NCBI RefSeq assembly: GCF_039523435.1
Contig: NZ_BAAAFH010000003.1
Location: 248,001 to 312,000, forward strand
Reading direction: 5' to 3'
Length of the DNA: 64,000 nucleotides
From: Wandonia haliotis
GTDB lineage: Bacteria > Bacteroidota > Bacteroidia > Flavobacteriales_D > Crocinitomicaceae
Shown one piece after another: positions 51,623 through 60,861 of the stretch. Position numbers and translations under genes: made by a program. Numbering within the stretch: the first letter of the stretch is position 1; the number at the start of each line of letters is the position of its first letter. The notes under the pieces were generated by a model that saw nothing but the letters and a program-made list of their open reading frames with translations, did not search any database and had not been told where the DNA came from.

Positions 51623-52816
51623 ATGGAAATTTTAAATAAAGTGATAGAAGTAGAACCGGTAAAGGAAATGTTGGATTACCAGGGGAAATACGGTGAATAT
51701 GGTGGAGCGTTTGTACCACCGGTTTTGGAAGAACAATTGGAAAAATTGAGTGTGTGTTTTGATGAGATTGTAACGACGGAAGAGTTCGGAAAGGAATATA
51801 TAGCCATTCTGAAAGACTACGTCGGAAGACCCTCTCCGCTTTATTATGCGGCAAATCTAAGTAAGTACGTTGGTTCACGCATTTATCTGAAGCGGGAGGA
51901 TTTGAATCATACAGGTTCTCACAAAATTAATAATACGATAGGTCAGATTCTGTTAGCAAAGAAGATGGGAGCGACTGAAATTATTGCTGAAACGGGTGCG
52001 GGACAGCATGGTGTAGCAACAGCAACAGCATGTGCTTTGTTGGGAGTGCCCTGCAAGATTTTCATGGGGGCTGTAGATATTCAGAGACAGGCATTAAATG
52101 TAAAACGAATGGAGATGCTGGGGGCAGAAGTCATTGCCTGTGACAATGGCACACAAACACTAAAAGACGCAGTTGATGCAGCACTAGGTTATTACATTGA
52201 ACATCCTGATTCTTATTACTTGTTGGGTTCTCATGTCGGACCACATCCATATCCTAAAATCGTAGGTTATTTTCAAAGTGTTATTGGTAGTGAAGCGAAA
52301 CAACAGATTTTGGAAAAAGAAGGGCGACTTCCGGACGGTATTTTTGCCTGTTTAGGCGGAGGCTCCAATGCAATAGGTTCGTTTTCTGCTTTTCTTGCGG
52401 ATGATGAGGTTGCAATATACGGAGCAGAAGGTGGTGGCGAAGACAGGAATGGTAATACTGCCGCTACATTAACCTACGGGGAACCGATTGTCTTTCAGGG
52501 AACGTATTCCTATTGTCTGACTGATGAAAAAGGCGACCCAACATTTTCAAAGTCTGTTGCGGCCGGGTTGGATTATCCGGGAATCAGTCCTCAACATGCG
52601 TATCTGAAAGACACGAAGCGATGTGATTATCATTCGGTTACTGATCAGGAGGCATTGGATGCTTTTCGATTACTTTCCCGCCTGGAAGGTATTATTCCTG
52701 CGATTGAATCTTCACACGCCGTTGCATTGGCAGTAAAAATGCTGAAAAATAAAGGTCAATTAGCTATCGTTACTATTTCCGGTAGAGGAGATAAGGACGT
52801 TGAACGCGATTTTTAG
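51623..52816 (+). CDS. trpB: Tryptophan synthase beta subunit, stand-alone
   Basis: This 397-residue PLP enzyme makes tryptophan from indole and serine. The PLP lysine is K101 in 'NHTGSHKINN'; 'GGGSNAIG' binds the PLP phosphate and 'ETGAGQHGVAT' holds the conserved loop. It is of the TrpB1 type (N-terminal 'YGGAFVP'). No trpA or other trp gene is next to it; its own promoter, leader and attenuator precede it, with an extra GC-rich hairpin at 51531-51545. A terminator follows at 52824. Confidence 0.95.
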   Translation: MEILNKVIEVEPVKEMLDYQGKYGEYGGAFVPPVLEEQLEKLSVCFDEIVTTEEFGKEYIAILKDYVGRPSPLYYAANLSKYVGSRIYLKREDLNHTGSHKINNTIGQILLAKKMGATEIIAETGAGQHGVATATACALLGVPCKIFMGAVDIQRQALNVKRMEMLGAEVIACDNGTQTLKDAVDAALGYYIEHPDSYYLLGSHVGPHPYPKIVGYFQSVIGSEAKQQILEKEGRLPDGIFACLGGGSNAIGSFSAFLADDEVAIYGAEGGGEDRNGNTAATLTYGEPIVFQGTYSYCLTDEKGDPTFSKSVAAGLDYPGISPQHAYLKDTKRCDYHSVTDQEALDAFRLLSRLEGIIPAIESSHAVALAVKMLKNKGQLAIVTISGRGDKDVERDF

Positions 52817-52823
52817 AAGTATA

Positions 52824-52857
52824 AAAAGAACAGCCCGGTTTTCAGGGCTGTTCTTTT
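52824..52857. terminator. Bidirectional terminator between trpB and the T9SS gene
   Basis: A 13-bp stem (AAAAGAACAGCCC with GGGCTGTTCTTTT) around an 8-nt loop, shortly after the trpB stop and before the convergent gene's stop. Confidence 0.92.
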
Positions 52858-52868
52858 CTTCTATTTTT

Positions 52869-55800
52869 TTAGTTTTTCACTACTTTTCGTGTAACAATTT
52901 GTCCGTCTTCCAATACAACCCGAAGCCAGTATGCCCCGTGTTCAAGATCACTACAATTTACCTGATTAGTGTTTCCAGATAATTGAAGTTGTCCCAGTGC
53001 ATTAAACAACTCGTAGTACTCAATTGGTGAAGTTGATTGAATGTGTAAGGTGTTTTGTACGGGATTGGGGTAGACAGAAAAGGTCTGTTCTTCATACTCA
53101 TTTGCAGAAAGAGATGAGGTTGTATTCCATGTCACGTTGTCAATAGTTAGTGACTTGTGATCACCATTAGGAATGATGCGCAGGGCAACGTATTTATGGT
53201 CAGTAACGACAGGAATAGCAACTGAGGTATAGGTATTTCCTGCTTCCGGTGTGATAAGACTTCCTGCTGAAATAAATCCGTTATAGTTTGTTTGGTTATC
53301 CAACGTTCCGACCTGAATCAACATATTTTCACTTGAAGTGATAATATCAAATTGAAGTGCATGTTCTCCATCAATTGTTGATACGGGAGGAGATACCATG
53401 TAAAAATCATCTGTACCATTCATGAAACTATAGAACTGGACAGTCTTATCCTGATTTTCGGTAAGGTTAAACATTGGAGATGAGTGGCTGGCATCCCAGC
53501 ATTGCTCAGGGAAAGTAGTAAAGTCATTGAATGTATACAGGAAGGTTTCAACGGGATTGCAAACATCCTCAAAGATTACCTCAAGTTCTATTTCGTCAAA
53601 TTTCGTATTGTCTTCCAGGGAGGTTGCCCGTATAGTAGCGGTTCCTTCTGCTATTCCGGTTGCTATTCCGGTTACATCAACATTGATGTATGCAGCACCG
53701 GATTCAACACTCCAGGTTACAGATTGGTTTGCCTCAACCGGTGTAATAGTGGCTATCAGTTGGAGTGTTCCGTTTTCTTCTGTGATGATTGCGGGAACAT
53801 TTCCTTCGGTAGTTATTTCAACTGCTGAAACTTCAACCGGGAGAGGAGCCTGTTTAATACATCTGATTGCGGAACCCTGACCTCTGTATGCTCCTGCGGA
53901 AGGGTTTGCGATTGTGGACCCGACATAGAAATATTTTCCACCCAGGCTGGATGTTGTTGAGCTCCAGTAATACCCCCTTTCTCCTACAAATGTAAACTCT
54001 CCGGAGGTTGAGCTTCTGTGACCTGTTGCAGGAAGCTTAAGACTACTTGCAAAAGCACTCGCCGGGTTGGTTATGTTCTCTTCCGTTTTGATAGTCTGCC
54101 AGTCTTGCTGAATTGGGAGTTGCCAGTCAGAACCAAGTAACTGTTTACAGGGATCGCAACCGTTAGTTTCATCTGTGTTTTCCGGATTTTCAGCCGACCA
54201 TGTATCCGTTTCCAGGTTGCCGGACCACCAGGATTCTGAGGAGGCAAAAAATACTTCCTGACCATTCAACCCGGCGGGATTGTTTGGAGAAGGTAGTGTA
54301 TTGCTGACTGTTGAGTTTCTAAGCTGGTGTCCATCATTCCATCTTCCCCATTGGAAAAGGTCTCCATATCCGTCCTGATCATCAAATGTTAATGCTACCT
54401 GTTCACTTCCCAGGTTTTGTTGTAGCCAGATGTTTCCGTCCGCAGCGCGAACAGTTGTATAGCTTACGGTTTGTCCGTTATAGACAAGTGTAATGCAGCC
54501 GGTGTCACCTGTATTTTCTCCCGGGTCAACGTTGTCACATGCCGTGTTTCCGTCAGTTTCCTGTATGTCAAGCGTATATTCTTCGACCTGTCCCGCCCTT
54601 AGATTGGAAGCACACGGACCTTCTATCGAGTTTTCAGCGTCATCATCCGAGTATGCTGCCACATTTGTGTTTTTGATAATACGTAAAGTAGCTTGTCCTG
54701 CTACTGCATCTGAAGGGATTGTTATGTTCGCAGTAATCGTATGGGCATTTGCCGGATTAGCTGCTTCCAGTCGACCAATATAGAAACTTTCTCCCTCGTC
54801 TTCAAAGCTGTTGTTTTGATTAAAATCAATGTAAGCCATTACGTCACTTGGAAAAGTGCTGGAGGGTCCTTTTACTGAGATCGTATATGTTTCTCCTTGA
54901 TTGACAGGTGTTATAATTGCACGGAAATCTTCGTAATCGGGAGTCGTTCCCGATGTAAAGGGAGAAATATTGTCAATGGTATTAAACAAGACGTGTGTGA
55001 TCATATTACCGTCTGAGTTATATTCGAATTGCGGAAAGCAATCGGGAACTGTATTCAAATAGAGTTTTGAGTAAGCAATGTTATCCGATAGTCCTGCGGC
55101 AAAAAGATCCATATATCCATCAGTATTAGCATCTATCCAGAGATGTCTCGAGGTACTGACGGGTAAAACATCAGGTAAATAGGTCGTATTTGTACTAAAT
55201 GAACCGGTACCGTCATTGATGTAAAAATTTTTGCTGGCAATGTTGTTGTTCAGCCCCATTTCAAAAATATCCATGAAGCCGTCATTGTTGACATCAACAA
55301 AAGTGGCATCACCGAAGTAGACACCCGCAAAGCCTGCGTTGGCATCACTGAATGTATTGTCTCCGTTATTCAGGTATAGTTTTCCACTTGCTGTATCTGT
55401 TGTGAAGCCATTGATTAATATGTCCACAAATCCATCATTGTTGATATCACATGTGTCTACACTTGAGAATCGCACTCCTTCAAGTCCTGTGGTAGTTAAC
55501 TCTGTGAATGTTCCATCTGTATTATTCAGATATAAGTGTGTTCCTGATACATAAGAGTTGTTGAAGCCTGTGATCAGAATATCAAGATAGGAGTCGTTGT
55601 TGATATCGAGCATTTTAACATCGCTGAAGTAAGTTCCCATGAAATAGGATGATGAAGCGTGGAAGTTGCCGGTGTTGTCTTGCAGATAGAGTTTACTTAT
55701 ATAACCTGATTCGGCTGTACCGTTAACAAGAATGTCTTTATGTCCATCATTATTAACGTCACCAATAGCGATGCTTCCGAAACTTGTACCAGCTATGTTT

Positions 55801-56690
55801 TGTGTATTATCTTGCGTAAATCCTCCCTGACCATTGTTATAGTATATATAGGTTACGGGAGTACTGATGTCGGTGTTTGTTCCACTTATGACAAAATCTT
55901 CTAAACCGTCATTGTTGAGGTCTGCCACAGCAATAGCTGAATTGGAAACGGGTAGGAATGCCTGAGCGTCTGAGAAAGTACCATTTTGTTCCAGTTTATA
56001 TAGTCCGAGAAATCCTCCGTTATTGTTGTTTTGTATTCCGGAGACAAGTATTGCCTTTTCACCGGAAGAGTTTAGTGTAATAGCTGCGCAATCCCCATAG
56101 TATACTCCTACAGGATCATTTGAAACAAGAGGGGGAAGTACATTGAGTGAGTAATCTTCTATCTGACCTGCGGAGATTACATCATTGCAGGGATCAGTTG
56201 CGTAAGAATCGACGTTTTTAATGATGCGCATTCTTGTTATACCGATTGTGGCTTCCTGTGGAATTATGATAGGGAATGAAATCAGTTGTGCATCGTCACC
56301 GGTACTATTTGTGATGTTAGTGGGGAGTTCATATTTTTCATTTTGCGATGCTGAATTATCAAATATGCCATCCTGATCCCAGTCAATATAGACCGTGAGA
56401 TAATTTGTATTGTTCCCATTGGTATTACCTGCAATGTTGAGGATGTATTCCTGACCTTTTAGTACGGTAGTTTGAACAGAACTAAAATCCTCATAATGTG
56501 GAACAGTAGTAGAAATTTCCGGAGTGGTTTCGTTATTGATCGATCCAAAAAGAACCAGCGATATGGGTTCTGTTGCTCCATCGGGTTGGAGTGTGGGTTG
56601 GCAATAGCTTTGTGCGTTCATGTAGTGAACAGGTAGGGTTAGTGCGAGTAGGGAAAGTGATTTTCTGAGTTTGCAACGTAACGTGTTCAT
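52869..56690 (-). CDS. Giant T9SS-secreted multidomain protein (GEVED, FG-GAP, FISUMP, Ig-like)
   Basis: This 1273-residue protein has a signal peptide (1-26), then a GEVED domain (about 55-185: 'DWDQDGIFDN', 'AGQIEDYSL'), a block of FG-GAP/VCBS repeats (about 190-530: 'DLNNDGLEDFVISG', 'DVNNDGHKDILVNG'; their DxDxDG-type loops bind Ca), a second GEVED (550-690), a Fibrobacter major-paralog (FISUMP) domain ('YTTVRAADGNIWLQQNLGS', 'CDPCKQLLGSDWQLP', 'YYWSSTTSS'), a Big_2 Ig-like domain, a possible jelly-roll carbohydrate-binding module (1060-1180) and a T9SS sorting domain ('YPNPVQNTLHIQS', 'LFNALGQLQLSG', 'LEHGAYWLRVV'). It is probably a large surface adhesin. Confidence 0.9.
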   Translation of the reverse strand: MNTLRCKLRKSLSLLALTLPVHYMNAQSYCQPTLQPDGATEPISLVLFGSINNETTPEISTTVPHYEDFSSVQTTVLKGQEYILNIAGNTNGNNTNYLTVYIDWDQDGIFDNSASQNEKYELPTNITNSTGDDAQLISFPIIIPQEATIGITRMRIIKNVDSYATDPCNDVISAGQIEDYSLNVLPPLVSNDPVGVYYGDCAAITLNSSGEKAILVSGIQNNNNGGFLGLYKLEQNGTFSDAQAFLPVSNSAIAVADLNNDGLEDFVISGTNTDISTPVTYIYYNNGQGGFTQDNTQNIAGTSFGSIAIGDVNNDGHKDILVNGTAESGYISKLYLQDNTGNFHASSSYFMGTYFSDVKMLDINNDSYLDILITGFNNSYVSGTHLYLNNTDGTFTELTTTGLEGVRFSSVDTCDINNDGFVDILINGFTTDTASGKLYLNNGDNTFSDANAGFAGVYFGDATFVDVNNDGFMDIFEMGLNNNIASKNFYINDGTGSFSTNTTYLPDVLPVSTSRHLWIDANTDGYMDLFAAGLSDNIAYSKLYLNTVPDCFPQFEYNSDGNMITHVLFNTIDNISPFTSGTTPDYEDFRAIITPVNQGETYTISVKGPSSTFPSDVMAYIDFNQNNSFEDEGESFYIGRLEAANPANAHTITANITIPSDAVAGQATLRIIKNTNVAAYSDDDAENSIEGPCASNLRAGQVEEYTLDIQETDGNTACDNVDPGENTGDTGCITLVYNGQTVSYTTVRAADGNIWLQQNLGSEQVALTFDDQDGYGDLFQWGRWNDGHQLRNSTVSNTLPSPNNPAGLNGQEVFFASSESWWSGNLETDTWSAENPENTDETNGCDPCKQLLGSDWQLPIQQDWQTIKTEENITNPASAFASSLKLPATGHRSSTSGEFTFVGERGYYWSSTTSSLGGKYFYVGSTIANPSAGAYRGQGSAIRCIKQAPLPVEVSAVEITTEGNVPAIITEENGTLQLIATITPVEANQSVTWSVESGAAYINVDVTGIATGIAEGTATIRATSLEDNTKFDEIELEVIFEDVCNPVETFLYTFNDFTTFPEQCWDASHSSPMFNLTENQDKTVQFYSFMNGTDDFYMVSPPVSTIDGEHALQFDIITSSENMLIQVGTLDNQTNYNGFISAGSLITPEAGNTYTSVAIPVVTDHKYVALRIIPNGDHKSLTIDNVTWNTTSSLSANEYEEQTFSVYPNPVQNTLHIQSTSPIEYYELFNALGQLQLSGNTNQVNCSDLEHGAYWLRVVLEDGQIVTRKVVKN

Positions 56691-56883
56691 GTTATTTATT
56701 TAAAATTCGAAGCAAAACTAGATAGTTTATTTAGTCTTATTCTAAATAGTGGAGAGTAAATTTACTACCAAGAATAAGGGTTTGTAGGGTAATTTCACTA
56801 CCATATCCTTTGGATAAGACCGGAGATTGCACTGGTAGAGAGGTCAAAAATAAAATCAGGTGAACCACGATGAGGGTAAAATA

Positions 56884-56915
56884 AAAAACTCCGAAGAAAT
56901 TTCTCCGGAGTTTTT
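56884..56915. terminator. Hairpin terminator downstream of the exb operon
   Basis: AAAAACTCCG pairs with CGGAGTTTTT, with extra AGAA/TTCT pairs within; T-runs on both strands. It lies 22 bases past the last ExbD stop. Confidence 0.85.
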
Positions 56916-56936
56916 GTATGTAATCTTGAGTTGAGA

Positions 56937-57407
56937 CTAGTATTTGGGTTTCCCCTGTTCGGCTCCGTATGCAACTTGCAGAGCTTTTACATCACGAAGC
57001 GCTTCTTTTACTTTGTAAATATAACCGTAACCAACTTCTTTGTCTGTCTTCAGACAAGTAATTACGTTTTCAATTTGCGCTCCTTTATCATCGACTTTTA
57101 CACGCTTCCATTTACCAATGTTCTCCGGGTCACCAAATTGTCCGTCCAATTGCAGACGAACCTGATCTCCGAAATTAGCCTTCAAAGGTTTACCTATGAA
57201 AACGAAGTCAATTTCATTCCGTTGTTTGAATGGAGTAAGATCCACTGTTTCTGTCGACTTAGGTCGCTCTACTTTTACCATAGGGTCAATATCCTTGGAA
57301 GTGGTAGCAACCATGAAGAAGAACAGAAGCATGAAGATAATATCAGGCAATGCAGATGTGTTAATTGCCGGTGATGCTTTTCCTCCTCCTTTTTTAAACT
57401 TTGCCAT
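56937..57407 (-). CDS. ExbD/TolR-family transport energizer, second copy
   Basis: This 156-residue protein has a short cytoplasmic N-terminus, one membrane helix with the functional Asp in 'NTSALPDIIFMLLFFFMVATT' (D near residue 22), and a periplasmic domain. It is the downstream of two tandem ExbD-like proteins; the two are unequal in length (156 and 247). Together with ExbB they use proton-motive force to energise TonB-dependent transport. The spacing to the upstream exbD is 11 bases. Confidence 0.85.
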   Translation of the reverse strand: MAKFKKGGGKASPAINTSALPDIIFMLLFFFMVATTSKDIDPMVKVERPKSTETVDLTPFKQRNEIDFVFIGKPLKANFGDQVRLQLDGQFGDPENIGKWKRVKVDDKGAQIENVITCLKTDKEVGYGYIYKVKEALRDVKALQVAYGAEQGKPKY

Positions 57408-57418
57408 AGTTTCCTGTT

Positions 57419-58162
57419 TTATTGCAAATCTGCAGGTTTTAATTCTACGATACGCTCAGGAACAAGAACTTCAATCAAAGCGATCTCATCCTTGTACAGG
57501 GTTCCTTTACCGTCAAGGTCACGTTTTTGAACCATGGTACGATAAGGAATTCCGTAAATCTCCTTTGCTTTCTCATCGCGAATATCATTGATCGCAGATT
57601 TGATTTCATTCATAATTGCTATCAGGATATCGTAGTGCGTTTTCGTTTGCAATTCGATCTGAATAGCTGCTGAACGGTGCATTTCGCGGTAAGGTCCTTT
57701 CAAGGTGTTGATCACCATAAGGCGCTTTTCCCACTCGCTGCGCTCTGCCATTTTGAATTCGATTACTGCCGGATCTTCGGTTGCTTCCAAGTATTTATCA
57801 ATTGCTGCGATACTGGTATCACAGGTGTATTTGTTCACAGGAAGATATTCCGGAAACTCTCCATCAGTTTCACTGACCATATTAGCGCGATAGAACATAT
57901 CTATCTTTTCTTTGATATCCGGAATTTCCGTCAAATCTGTTCTCACCATGATTTGGTTCTGTGCATTAGCACGAATCTTCATCAGGTTACGTTTACGAAC
58001 GTCAATTTCTATATTATCCGGAACATCAATCTTAACAGACATCTGGCGCAACATTCCCGTATCTTTATCCATGGTTGTAGTAACCAGGAAGAAGATCAAC
58101 AGAAGGAATGCGATATCCGCCATCGAACCTGCGTTGATTTCCGGTATTGCTCTTTTTGCCAT
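57419..58162 (-). CDS. ExbD/TolR-family transport energizer, first copy
   Basis: This 247-residue ExbD-like protein has 'EINAGSMADIAFLLLIFFLVTTTMD' (helix with the ion-path Asp near residue 16) and a longer periplasmic domain than usual (ExbD is commonly about 140 residues), including 'MNEIKSAINDIRDEKAKEIYGIPYRTMVQ'. The gene is 4 bases after the 157-residue membrane protein gene and is in the same operon as exbB. Confidence 0.85.
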   Translation of the reverse strand: MAKRAIPEINAGSMADIAFLLLIFFLVTTTMDKDTGMLRQMSVKIDVPDNIEIDVRKRNLMKIRANAQNQIMVRTDLTEIPDIKEKIDMFYRANMVSETDGEFPEYLPVNKYTCDTSIAAIDKYLEATEDPAVIEFKMAERSEWEKRLMVINTLKGPYREMHRSAAIQIELQTKTHYDILIAIMNEIKSAINDIRDEKAKEIYGIPYRTMVQKRDLDGKGTLYKDEIALIEVLVPERIVELKPADLQ

Positions 58163-58166
58163 AATC

Positions 58167-58640
58167 TTAGTTCTTTAGATATCTGAAAAGCGGACTGATT
58201 AGCATAGCAAGGAATCCCAATGCGATGGAAAAAATTGCTAAATATAATCCGGCTTCAGAAGCTTTAATTGTTCCTTCATCGATTCCGTCTTTCATTGCAA
58301 CTGGTGTCATTTCACCACCTGCAAACATGTAAAATACAAGGAAAGCGACTCCGGCGAAAGCATATCCTAAAACAGATTTCAATGCTTTCTTTGTATCAAG
58401 AATAAGATTGTAAATGAAGAAACCTACAATCAGGATTACTCCAACAATAATTATTCCTAAAGCGTAGTTCATTGATCCGGACATCGGTCCTCCTGCAATA
58501 AACTCCTCTTTTTCTTCAACGGTAAGTTCACTTACCGGACCCGGATCACTGCCTATTACCCATGCAACAAGGACTATTCCAAGTATTGCAAGGACAAACT
58601 TGACAATGTTCAGGATCGTACCTACTTTATTATTTCCCAT
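58167..58640 (-). CDS. Membrane protein of the ExbB/ExbD operon
   Basis: This 157-residue protein has four hydrophobic segments (about 10-30, 58-80, 88-108 and 130-150). It sits between exbB and the two exbD genes, an arrangement I recall in Bacteroidota as a conserved but unnamed partner. No domain or motif is visible. It may be an accessory subunit of the energizer; this is inferred only from position. Confidence 0.65.
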   Translation of the reverse strand: MGNNKVGTILNIVKFVLAILGIVLVAWVIGSDPGPVSELTVEEKEEFIAGGPMSGSMNYALGIIIVGVILIVGFFIYNLILDTKKALKSVLGYAFAGVAFLVFYMFAGGEMTPVAMKDGIDEGTIKASEAGLYLAIFSIALGFLAMLISPLFRYLKN

Positions 58641-58680
58641 AATTGAAAATCTTTTTAGGGTTCGTTCGGATCACTCCGGA

Positions 58681-59511
58681 TTACTTAGAAGTAACTTTGT
58701 ACTTCAACATCATATCAACTAAAGAGATAGAAGCATCTTCCATTTCGTTAACAAGGCTATCCATCTTAGCAATGATATAATTGTAGAAAATCTGAAGAAC
58801 GATCGCAGCGATCAAACCGAATACAGTTGTCAAAAGTGCTACCTGGATACCACCCGCAACTGTTGTTGGAGCAACGGTACCTTCACGTACGATGTCAGCA
58901 AATGCCTGAATCATCCCGATTACCGTTCCCATAAATCCAAGCATCGGTGCCAATGCGATGAACAATGAAATCCAAGAAATACCTTTTTCCATCAATCCCA
59001 TTTGTACACCTCCGTAAGAAACAACTGATTTTTCAACCATTTCGATTCCTTCGTCAGCGCGATCCAATCCCTGGTAATATATTGATGCAATTGGTCCACG
59101 TGTATTACGGCAAAGTTCTTTTGCTGCTTCAACACCACCGCTTTGCAATGCATTTTCAACATCATTCATAAATTTACGTGTATTGATCGTAGAAATGTTA
59201 AGGTAAATAATACGCTCAATTGCAAGAGCTACACCTAAAACAAGACAGATTAATACGATCCCCATCCATAGAGGACCACCAGTAAGGAATTGCTCCTTTA
59301 AAACATAAACCAATCCTTCTCCTTCTTCAGCGGTTGCTGTTGCCGGGTCAGCATCTGCTGCTGGTTCATTTTGTGCCAATACTACAGGCATGTTGTCTAC
59401 TTGGTCAGCTGAAATTATTTCAACTTTCGCTTCTTCATTAGCTGTTGCAACTGTTGCAGTTCCCAACATCATCGTGGCAGCCAGGGCCATTACACTAAAC
59501 ACTTTTCTCAT
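58681..59511 (-). CDS. exbB: ExbB/TolQ-family proton channel
   Basis: This 276-residue protein is longer than E. coli ExbB because of a signal-like N-terminus (MRKVFSVMALAATMMLGTATVATA, cleaved after ATA or similar) and an acidic linker, an exported N-terminal region found in this phylum. The MotA/TolQ/ExbB core shows three helices, with 'GISWISLFIALAPMLGFMGTVIGMIQAF' and 'GGIQVALLTTVFGLIAAIVLQIF'. It is the first gene of the exb operon. It drives ExbD and TonB. Confidence 0.9.
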   Translation of the reverse strand: MRKVFSVMALAATMMLGTATVATANEEAKVEIISADQVDNMPVVLAQNEPAADADPATATAEEGEGLVYVLKEQFLTGGPLWMGIVLICLVLGVALAIERIIYLNISTINTRKFMNDVENALQSGGVEAAKELCRNTRGPIASIYYQGLDRADEGIEMVEKSVVSYGGVQMGLMEKGISWISLFIALAPMLGFMGTVIGMIQAFADIVREGTVAPTTVAGGIQVALLTTVFGLIAAIVLQIFYNYIIAKMDSLVNEMEDASISLVDMMLKYKVTSK

Positions 59512-59597
59512 GGTCTCAAAGATTAATAAATAATCGTTTTTCTAAATTAAAAAAATTAACTGTTTATTTTATGTTAAGCATTAATTTACAACTCTAG

Positions 59598-59686
59598 CGG
59601 AGAGAGAGGGATTCGAACCCTCGGTACCGGTTTCCCGGTACACACACTTTCCAGGCGTGCTCTTTCAACCACTCAGACACCTCTCC
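59598..59686 (-). tRNA. tRNA-Ser(GGA)
   Basis: An 89-nt class II tRNA on the minus strand. The acceptor GGAGAGG pairs with TCTCTCC, the T-arm GAGGG-TTCGAAT-CCCTC is perfect, and the anticodon loop is CTGGAAA with GGA at 59652-59650. The long variable arm (CCGGG/CCGG) identifies tRNA-Ser. The 3' CCA is not encoded. Confidence 0.95.
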
Positions 59687-59712
59687 GTCTGTAATTTTTA
59701 CCTACTAGGGCA

Positions 59713-59742
59713 CTAAAGTACAAAAATATTTTTTCCAACAAA
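59713..59742 (-). promoter_or_regulatory. tRNA-Ser promoter
   Basis: Minus strand TTTG (59742-59739) is followed after 18 bp by TACTTTAG (59720-59713), close to the Bacteroidota consensus, 26 bases upstream of the tRNA 5' end. Confidence 0.55.
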
Positions 59743-59783
59743 TGCCAAATGCGATGAAGTTAATTTTCTCTTAACACAAAAAA

Positions 59784-60806
59784 TTACATTTCACCACAAC
59801 ATTCTGTTGTTAACAGTTCTATCTTTTCTTCTCTTGTTAAATGGGTAGCACAAACGTGCATCATTTTAGCAATAGCAGCTTCTGTCGTCAGTTCACCTCC
59901 GCTAACAACACCCAGCTGAACAAATTGGCGGCTTGTTTCATATTTTCCCTGTTCAACTGCTCCACTGGAACATTGCGTAATGTTGAGAACAATACCACCA
60001 CTTTGGATATAGTTGTCAAGGAGTTCAATGAATCTGCGGTCTGCCGGTCCGTTCCCTGCTCCATAAGTTGACAGGATAATACCTTTTACTTTTTTGATGT
60101 CAAACAAAGGGGCATAGGCAGAAAAAGGAAGTCCCGGAAATAATTTTAACAGCGCAATTTCTTCCCGAAAATCAGGATGGAATTGTACTTCGCTAAGGCG
60201 GGTTCTGAATAGTGCCTGCTCATTAAAGCGAATGTGCACACCGGCAACCGCTAACTCCGGGTAATTTCCACTTTTGAAGGCTTCAAACTCACTTGCTGAA
60301 ACTTTTGTTGTTCGGTTTCCTCTGTAAAGCGAGTACTCAAAATACACAGCAACCTCCTGAACCACCGGATCTCCATTTTGATCTTGAGTTCCTGCAATTT
60401 CAATCGCAGTAATGAGATTCTCTTTACCGTCAGTTCGAATGGTACCAATGGGGAGTTGAGAACCCGTAAGAATAACCGGTTTTTTTAAACCCTGAAGCAT
60501 GAAACTAAGAGCAGAAGCTGTATATGACATGGTGTCCGAACCGTGAAGAACGACAAAACCATCAAAGTCAGTATAATTATCGTAAATGATCTGCGCAAGT
60601 TTTCGCCACATGGCAGGTGTCATCTCAGATGAATCAACCGGTTTTTCGAATGAAACAGCTTGAATGTCTATTTCCAACCTGTTCAGTTCGGGTACCTGGT
60701 CATATAGATGGTCAAAATCAAAAGCAACAAGAGAACCGGTCGTATGGTCTGTAACCATACCAATAGTCCCTCCTGTATAAACAATTAATACTTTTGACTT
60801 TTCCAT
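59784..60806 (-). CDS. ansA: Type I (cytoplasmic) L-asparaginase
   Basis: This 340-residue protein hydrolyses asparagine to aspartate and ammonia. It has the N-terminal 'VYTGGTIGMV' (nucleophile Thr in TGGTIG), 'VVLHGSDTMSYTASAL' (second threonine site, HGxDTM), 'KPVILTGSQLPIG', and the C-terminal 'CSSGAV' part. There is no signal peptide, so it is cytoplasmic, and its length is standard. The ATG at 60806 is chosen over a TTG two codons earlier. It is 55 bases downstream of tatD on the same strand, and the two may be co-transcribed. Confidence 0.93.
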   Translation of the reverse strand: MEKSKVLIVYTGGTIGMVTDHTTGSLVAFDFDHLYDQVPELNRLEIDIQAVSFEKPVDSSEMTPAMWRKLAQIIYDNYTDFDGFVVLHGSDTMSYTASALSFMLQGLKKPVILTGSQLPIGTIRTDGKENLITAIEIAGTQDQNGDPVVQEVAVYFEYSLYRGNRTTKVSASEFEAFKSGNYPELAVAGVHIRFNEQALFRTRLSEVQFHPDFREEIALLKLFPGLPFSAYAPLFDIKKVKGIILSTYGAGNGPADRRFIELLDNYIQSGGIVLNITQCSSGAVEQGKYETSRQFVQLGVVSGGELTTEAAIAKMMHVCATHLTREEKIELLTTECCGEM

Positions 60807-60861
60807 TCTCAATGTTACTAAATTAATTTGTAAACGGTTTGTATATCCCTGCGTGAACTAT

